From: Zychaea mexicana
Taxonomy: Eukaryota > Mucoromycota > Mucoromycetes > Mucorales > Lichtheimiaceae
Direction of reading: 5' to 3'
Length of the DNA: 64,000 bases
Assembly: GCF_025766255.1 (NCBI RefSeq)
Contig: NW_026516809.1
Location: forward strand, 35,494 to 99,493
The notes beneath the pieces were generated by a model, which saw only the letters and a list, made by a program, of their open reading frames with translations, did not search any database and had not been told where the DNA came from. Position numbers and translations under genes: made by a program. The first letter of the stretch is position 1. Each line of letters begins with the position of its first letter. This document shows positions 56,750-64,000 of this stretch, piece after piece.

Positions 56750-59700
56750 ATGTCTGAAATCCAATCCAACCACTCTGACCCTATCACTGACGGCCAAGGT
56801 CCAGGCAACGAACAAGCAAAACAACCAACCCAAGGCATGCAAGACCACCAAGGAGGCGAGTTGCATGAAGATATTGTCATGGGCGACCCTCTTCTCGCCA
56901 ATCAGGAACAAACATTCAGCAATAGCAGCCTGGAACAAGTCCGTGAAACTGCCGAGTTGTCCAAAAGCAATGGTGGATCGAGTGTGCAAGGCATGCAACA
57001 GCAGAAATATCTCCGCCAACCCTCATCTGAGGAGGTAGATCACTTACTGCGCCAACGCATAGACGCCACATATGCCAAATTGGTGTATGCATTGACAAAC
57101 GAGCCAACGAATAAGGAACTAGGCGACCATGCACAGGCGGGGCTGGACCGAGCGGTGACAGCCCAACAGTCCTTTGAGAAGGCTACAAGAAAAAGGATGG
57201 CAATGCATCAAGTTGCAACCCAACAAGAATCGGAGGTGGTCAAGAGCAAGAAACAAACGCTTGTGCCTAAGGACTTGCCGGCCTTCCAACTCCGCGGTGG
57301 ACCCCTGTGGGACAAGAACAAGAAAGTCCATGAATCTGTCAAGGCATTTTTGAACACATTCGAAGTTCATCTGAAAGCGCACGGACTACCAATCGAGGAA
57401 CACTGGGAAAGGCTATTTTGGCTTACATACGACGACTTGCAATGGTCGTGGTTTGCCCGAATACTGGCAGACCGGAACTACACTTGGCATCAAGTACGAT
57501 CCCAGTTAGAAAATGCGTTTGGTAACCCATCTTTGTTTTAAAAAAACGGTACGAAGCACGCAGCATGCGCCAGAAGAAGTGCGAGCAAATCTGCTTGTAC
57601 ACTGAGCGTTTCTAGGAGGTTGCGTTTGATGCCGGGCTCGAGGATGGCGAGGAGCTAGTATGGAATTACTTCTCGTCCTTGGTCAAGACCATCTGTGAGC
57701 GAGCATAGCAGGTTATTACCAATTACTACAGGTTGAAACAGCCCAACAACCTTTCACAGGTTGCCCAGCTTATCATGACAAGCATTGGGGAAAATAATGA
57801 AGCCGAATCTGATTCGTCGTCGTCCGATGATGAAAAGGTCAAGGTCCAACACCCATGCAAGCGCGGCCACAAGGGTAATAAATCGTTGCACATGGCTCAT
57901 GGTCTCCACTAGGACAGCAGCAAACGGTTCAAGAAAGGCAATTGCCGCCTTCATCCTAAAGGCAATCACAATGAGAGAGACTGCGATCTCCTCAAAACGT
58001 TGATCAACCGCAAAGGTCCAGGTTTCACAGGCAGCAACCATACCAACAGCGCCAGTAATAGCACAAATAACCTATGCCGGTATTGCAAGAAGGTGCCATA
58101 CACACCAGGCCACAAGTGCCAGGAGTTTTTCTTGGTCAAGGGCAAGCAACAGCAACATCAACAACCAATGGTTTTAAAGAACCGAGCTACCCACATCGAA
58201 ACGGCAGAGATCGAGGATGCAAACGAGGAAGAAGGCTACAAGCTCAACATGAATATGGCCCAGCTAGATTTACAATATAAGACACATTTAAGCAACAGGA
58301 ATTCCTCACTATCACAGGCACAAACTGACTCTATTATCTTACCCATGCTTTTACAGAATAACAAGCATCTGGCCCTGCTTGATACTGGAGCGAATGCATC
58401 CTATATAGACATCAACTTAGCCAAAAAATATAATTTTGTCATAAATAAAAGTCAGTTTACCGAACCTGTTACACTTGCTTCAAAAAACAAAACTACTCCC
58501 ATATATGGAATTGTGAAGAACATCCCGATTGTCTACGGTACCAAAGAACTTACACATAGTTTCTATGTCATGGAACTTGCAGATGAAGATTTACCCATCT
58601 CAGTAGGCATGAATCTTGCTCCTAAACTTGGTATTGGTATCACCGGTCTAGAGCACAACTTCCCTACTTCTGTGAATGCACAACAGGAGGAAAAGGAAAC
58701 AGTTGTTAATGATGCACCCATACCAAATAACTCACCAGCAGGAACAAAGGAAGAGCAGGAAGAGTTCATGCAGGCAATTCAGCCTTATCTCGACGCCAAC
58801 GCAAATATTCCCCCAACAGCGTTATGTACTCTACCTGAAGCAGAAGTACGACTTGATATGCCAGAAGGATTGACATCTTGGTGTCGCCAGTATGATTTAC
58901 CGATTGCACATACACAAACTGTGCGAGACACTATTAATACATGGTTAGAGAATGGTACTATAGTACAAGCACCAGCTAACACTAGATGGAATAGCCCACT
59001 CACTCTTGCACCTAAGAAAGATGAATTCAGTAATTATACAAATGACAAACGTCGAGTCTGCCTTGACACTCGTCATATAAATAAGCACTTGCAGAATATG
59101 GAACGTTATGAAATACCTATGTGTCGGGACATTTTCTCGCGGTTACACAAAGCCAAGGTAATGACCACTATTGACATAACGTCCGCCTACAACAGATTAC
59201 CCATCTATGAACCACACAGACCTATCACATCCTTCACCTTCGATGGTGTCCAATACATGCATCGTGGATGCTGCTTTGGAATCCGTCACATCTCATTTGT
59301 TTTCCAAAAATGCATGTCTACTTTATTCCAAGGGATGCAGGATCACGTGAGTAACTTCACTGATGATATTATCATATACTCAGATTCAATAGAGGAACAC
59401 ACTAAACATGTGGCAGCGGTCATCGATCAACTCACCAAGGTCAACCTGGTGATCAGCATCAAAAAATCCCACTTTGCACAAAAAAGTGTCTATTTGCTTA
59501 GCTTTTGCGTTTCCGACTAAGGCATCACTGTAGATACAAGGAAGGTCACCAACGTACAGTAAATAGAGCGACCTCGTACAGGTAAACAACTTCAAAGTTT
59601 CTTGGGAGTTATAGGATACGTCTGGGACCATATTCCTAGAGTGTCCACCATCACAGCTCCATTGGATAAGCTACGCAATGAAACATCTTTAGAGCACGTC

Positions 59701-59824
59701 TGGACAGATGAACAGGAAAACGTATTCCTCACACTTAAAAAAATAATCACACGCTTACCAATTATTCGCTATCTAGATTTGCGCCATCCATTCCAAGTTG
59801 CCACTGCAGGATGTGCAGTACCAA
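56750..59824 (+). pseudogene. G3 gag-pol polyprotein (broken, truncated)
   Basis: Gag ATG at 56750 (MSEIQSNHSDPITDG), with capsid-like VKAFLNTFEVHLKAHGLPIE and WERLFWLTYDDLQW. A frameshift in an A-run at 57541-57546 then puts the rest in one frame through the zinc-binding CRLHPKGNHNERDC and CRYCKKVPYTPGHKC, protease LALLDTGANASYID, and RT (LTLAPKKDEF, RRVCLDTRHINKHL, MTTIDITSAYNRLPI, NFTDDIIIYSDS). Gag and pol therefore form one frame downstream of the A-run. RNase H begins near PFQVATAGCAV and stops at the insertion. In-frame stops lie near 57614, 57707, 57910, 59518 and 59560. Confidence 0.82.
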
Positions 59825-61680
59825 ATTGGCTATAAATTTACAATAGTTTTTGATAAATCTAATAAATTGCTTGCTGCCATATTAAATTATATCATCCATT
59901 TTGATATTTTATCAATTTTATGACATCATGTGACCAAAATCATGTATTCAATGATTATAAAAATTGAAAATCCATAATATAAACAAAGAACGACCTCATG
60001 GATACAACAAACTATACACCACTGATTACAAATGAAGTAAACTCAATTATTGCAAATTATTGGCAATTCCTAGAATGGAATTAGCCTACTATACATAATA
60101 AAGATAAACATAGAACTGATTTAAAACATATTAGATTCATAGAAAAAATCAAGGATGAATTGTTATGTAAATTAGGTTATGTTGCTGTATTTTATTTTCT
60201 AGTAGTTATATATACAAACAAGGAATATCCTGGACCTTACTTTAAAATTAAAAAAGGATTGTTTTTATTATATCATTTAGTCTCTAGAGTATGTAGTGAA
60301 AAATTTGAAAAATACTTACCACATAGCACATTTCATATATTTTATAAAAGGTTTTGGATGGATGAGGACAACTACAAATGAACCAACAAAATAGTAAATG
60401 ATTCAATGAATAACATGTTTTCATCTATCAAATTACGTATTCTATCTACTAGAAAGCATAATCCCGACTTATTTAAATATGTAACACTTGTATTAGATGG
60501 TCATGATTTAAGAATTAACTATGTAGATACTGAAATTGACCACTTTTAAGAATGTATTCTTATAAATTTAAGAAGAATGGAATACGTACCCGATTTGTTA
60601 GTGATATGAATGATATGATTATTTATACTTCTAAAAGTGACTTTTGTTCTGATAGCTCAGATGGTAGTATGTTTTTAAACATAAAATTATTTAAATATAT
60701 GCATGAGAATGACATAATGGCAGTTGATAGTGGATATACTTTGTTTATCACATAATTTACAGAGCTTGCTAATGAAAAAGGATATAACTTTAGCTATGAT
60801 AATTTTGTATACCCTATACGTAACAATGTAAATGAGCCCTTAACAATTACTGAGGATCATTTTAATAAGACATTTGGAAGTTTTAGGACAAAAGTTGAGA
60901 ATCAATTTTCAGAAATTGGGAGTAAATTCTGCCGATTCCATAATAACAAGTCAGTTGTTAAAATGGATAACATAAAATACTATAATCTGCAATTTCGTGT
61001 AGCTTGTTTATTAATAAATATTACAAAATTTGTAGAAATGTTCAATATTCCTATTTTACTACACTATAAACTATGGCACAGTAATGATTTTAATTTTCCA
61101 GTAGAGCATAAACTAATTGATATAGTGGTCAGCAATAATAAACAAAATAAAGATAAACTGGATAAAATGATTAGATTACAAAATGACCTACTTAATATGG
61201 CTATATTAAATGAAGAAATGATTGTTGATAATGAATCTGATAATAATTCAAATCAGAGTAATAGTGATAATGATGATGTTCCAAGATTTAATGAGCGTAG
61301 TAAAAAAAGAAAGCAAAATAAAGGGAAACAACAAGCAATGGCATCATATGAAATAGAAGAGATTATTAGGCATAAAACTGAAAATGGTACATATTTGTTT
61401 GAGGTAAAATGGGTTGGATATAGTGCTGATGATAACAGTTGGTTATCAATTGATAAATTTAGTCAAAAGGATTTATTGAAGGAATATATCAATAAGCATA
61501 ATCTTGGTATATTATAAAATTGCATACTCTACTATTTACAATATTTTCTTCAACTGGTATATAACATAATGTGAATTTATACCTGGCATTCCTTTCTTAC
61601 CAATTATTTTTATATATACACAAAATTCAGTTTTTTGTACAATTTGGATTTTTACAGCCAATAGATTCTTTATAGCCAAT
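59825..61680 (+). mobile_element. AT-rich DNA transposon with DDE transposase plus chromodomain
   Basis: A 12-bp inverted repeat, attggctataaa (59825-59836) and tttatagccaat (61669-61680), brackets an AT-rich segment unlike its neighbours. It interrupts G3 in RNase H. The target duplication is not clear. The element is 1.86 kb. Confidence 0.6.
59998..61517 (+). pseudogene. DDE (DDE_Tnp_4/Harbinger-like) transposase with C-terminal chromodomain
   Basis: The N-terminal part MDTTNYTPLITNEVN runs, with stops at about 60082 and 60379, into VTLVLDGHDLRINYVD (first Asp). After a frameshift near 60548 come YKFKKNGIRTRFVSDMND, DIMAVDSGYTLFI (second Asp), a TAA, and NKTFGSFRTKVENQFSEIG (Glu region). 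An acidic Asn/Ser linker and a basic KKRKQNKGKQQ lead to a chromodomain: YEIEEIIRHKTENGTYLFEV then KWVGYSADDNSWL, with the aromatic cage positions Tyr, Trp, Trp/Tyr visible. The last open frame is 60963-61517. Family naming is from recalled motif order. Confidence 0.65.
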
Positions 61681-61979
61681 AGTATTATCTAATATCTAAT
61701 TGGAGTTGGATGTCCCCCACTGATGCATCCAACTCTGGTATTGCTGCCTGCCTATACTAAGTAATCAATGGAGAGACTCGCCATATTGCATTCATGGTAT
61801 GCTTTAATTATCTTCTATTAAAAATAAGTTGGTATATAGATAATCTAAAAGATAATCAACCCAATTGGGAAATCGTTGCCATTTTAAGCATAACTTTTGA
61901 AGGGTCCGCTCTCTTTGTCGCGTTACTGTCACGTTCAAACTTAAAAATTTGTTGTCAATTCCAATTATTTTGCTAAGCT
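61681..61979. other. junction region with a 10-bp-stem hairpin
   Basis: Holds a perfect hairpin, GAGTTGGATG (61703-61712) and CATCCAACTC (61726-61735), with a 13-nt C-rich loop. No gene is visible. It lies between the DDE element and Helitron 2 and could be part of the 5' end of the latter. Confidence 0.6.
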
Positions 61980-64000
61980 ATGAGTTCTCAAGGAGATCAT
62001 TAGGAAGAGGTGTGTTGCATTGTGTTACCCGCCATTTACCAAGACGAGCAAAAATCTTGGGCATAATTGGCTTCACCTGCAGATCGCGAGAACGTTCGTC
62101 GTATAAGTACTAATTCACTTCTGTAAAACCAGACGGAAATGCCCATTCGAACTTGCATTTGTGGGTCTACCACCCATTCTCGAAGAAGTTTCCATGGTTG
62201 TCCACTGAATGAGCGTAATGTTCGACGCAGAATTGAGGAAGATGATGATAATAACGTACTGTCTTTTGAAAATGATGTATAATTGCTTTAGCTTCAGCTG
62301 CTTTTTGTGTACTTATGAGCTATACCTTTTGTGTGGTTGCCAAACACTTTTCATTTAGAATATTGACCCTATCCGCTGTTCTGGCTGTGGCTCTACTACC
62401 CATAATAACCCTTCTGATTCTGAATGTCCAGATAGTCTTGATAACATGGTGGAAGGTATACTTATTATTATACCTGTCCATGTTTTTTAGATCTACTATT
62501 AATACTAGACATATTTAGAGACTTTGGAAACGTTTGATGACGACATTTTAACTGTCACTACAACTGCAGAGGAGACAATGTCAGATGATATACTTGAGCA
62601 TGACAATGCTGATGACGGCGTGGTAAATCTTCCAACAGCTTTTGAAGTTCCTCCTGTTCCTGCACGCCGATGTGCCAGCTGCGGATCGCCGGACCATAGA
62701 CGTTCTTCGCACGCTAATTGCCCGTTCAATTCACGCAATGTCACCTCTGAACATGGTGCTCAATACCAGATTGCATGCAGGGTGCCTTTTGTACCTCAAA
62801 ATGTATTTGGCTCCAATATTTGCTTTACGCCTAACAACAACTACTATCGTCGTCATATCTTCAAGTCTATGAATGTCGAATGCTCTTTTTGTCACGCTAA
62901 AATGTGGATTGATGAGCACTTAGTTGCATCGTCTGTATCCAACCCTCGCTTTGGTATTTGTTGTACTTCTGGCAAGATACGCTTACCCCTCCCTCGCGCA
63001 CCACCACAAGAGCTGTTATCACTTATCACTAATCACGATTCATCCGACCCTATTGCCACCAATTTCCACACCAATATCTGAGCCTATAACAGCATGTTTG
63101 CTTTCGCATCCATTCGCGCCAATCACGATCCCAACTTGGCGAGTGGACGAAATGGTGTTTCAACTTTTTGGATCAATGGCACCATGTATCACTGTCTCGG
63201 GCCACTTAGAGCCGACAATCCAACACGCGCTAATTTCGCTCAAATTTACTTCTGCGATACCCAAGAGCAAACAACTCGACGCAGCATAATGTTCATGGGA
63301 TTAGACAATGATATCATCAACACGATTCAGGCAGTTATGCAGCGCCATAACGCGTTCGCACGTACACTCATTGCTGCAGCAGATGCATACCGTAATCAAC
63401 CCGTAGGCACTATCCAGGTGGTTATCCGCACTGCGCGTGAAATGGGTCGACGATATGATGTGCAGGCTCACCCGGAGGTTGCAGCTATGGTTGTCGAAGA
63501 CAGCGTAGATGGCACGGCACAACCTCATGATATCGTTATCCATGATCGTGAGCGCGGCCTGCAGCAAATTAGCTCTCTACACGCATCATATATGCCCCTC
63601 CATTACGTCCTCATGTTCCCACACGGCGATAACGGATGGTACCTTGGATTGCAATGTGACTCTCATGACGGCAACAACGTTTCAGTTACCCTTTTGGATT
63701 ATTGTGCATATATGCTAATGGTTCGGGACGGAGAGCATCAGACCTACAACCATCATTTCGGTCGACTATTCCAGCAGCTCATAGTCGACAATTATGCACG
63801 CATTGAGACATCACGCCTACAGTATATCCTGACGCACCAACGCGAGATTCGTGCTGAGGTGTACAGCGGTATTGTCGACAATGTAAACGCACATCAAATC
63901 GGAAGGTCGATTATTTTGCCGTCATCCTTTATAGGTGGTCCACGCTATATGAAGCAGATGCTTCAAGACGGCCTTGCTATCATTCGTCAACGGGGTAATA
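61980..64000 (+). pseudogene. Helitron 2 RepHel, N-terminal part (runs off the window)
   Basis: Same family as Helitron 1, starting ATGAGTTCTCAAG. Successive apparent exons encode CICGSTTHSRRSFHGCP, CSGCGSTTHNNPSDSECP and CASCGSPDHRRSSHANCP, three Cys-Cys-His-Cys knuckles, with acidic linkers. Then NVFGSNICFTPNNNYYRRH, CSFCHAKMWIDEHL and the Helitron-like N domain (RNGVSTFWINGTMYHCLG, SSLHASYMPLHYVLMFPHGD). One in-frame TGA is at 63079-63081 where Helitron 1 has Arg; otherwise the frame from 62524 is open to the window end, stopping just before the HUH motif. Confidence 0.85.

Larger units (their letters stand above)
56091..59824 (+). mobile_element. gypsy element G3, truncated by the chromodomain transposon
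   Basis: Ty3-like gag-protease-RT up to the start of RNase H, where an AT-rich DDE element begins. Its left end meets MULE B. The integrase and 3' LTR are not seen after 61680. Confidence 0.8.

Overview
The window looks like a chromosomal piece of an early-diverging filamentous fungus, most likely Mucoromycota. This is inferred from many short GT-AG introns, a mitochondrial NADP-isocitrate dehydrogenase, a 17-exon STT4-type PI4-kinase, and a load of Helitron, MULE, CACTA, LINE and Ty3/gypsy elements. No database search was possible, so the taxon is an inference.

Layout. 1-9962 is ordinary host sequence: the 5' half of an isocitrate dehydrogenase gene (minus), a divergently transcribed, membrane-anchored PHP-domain phosphoesterase (plus, five exons, one with a GC donor), and a phosphatidylinositol 4-kinase (minus, about 2,000 residues). 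From about 11 kb onward almost everything is mobile DNA, much of it nested. A MULE-like element with long terminal inverted repeats (12980-19430) is split by an APE-type LINE (13832-19387). A decayed MULE follows (19530-21420). A Helitron (21770-37197) is split inside its helicase by a complete Ty3/gypsy element with indistinguishable 866-bp LTRs (G1, 26634-36915, minus). A decayed CACTA/tnp2 transposase (38276-42012) is followed by a convergent intact four-exon gene of unknown function (42373-43429). A second gypsy element (G2, 45061-52372, minus) sits 11 bp upstream of a tRNA-Arg(ACG) gene. Next come a decayed DDE transposase, a second MULE, a truncated gypsy element (G3), an AT-rich DDE transposase with a C-terminal chromodomain, and a second Helitron running off the window.

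How the parts relate. G1 has intact gag, protease-RT-RNase H, a separate integrase ORF, and an unrecognised third ORF. Gag and pol are joined by a textbook -1 frameshift signal (A AAA AAC, 5-nt spacer, hairpin). G2 has its own -1 slippery site (G GGA AAT). In both G1 and G2 the integrase is a separate ATG-initiated ORF, set off from RNase H by a non-coding spacer (247 and 376 nt); this split-pol layout is the least expected feature here. Nesting gives relative ages: G1 is younger than Helitron 1, the LINE is younger than the MULE-like element, G2 is younger than the LTR remnant beside it, and the chromodomain transposon is younger than G3.
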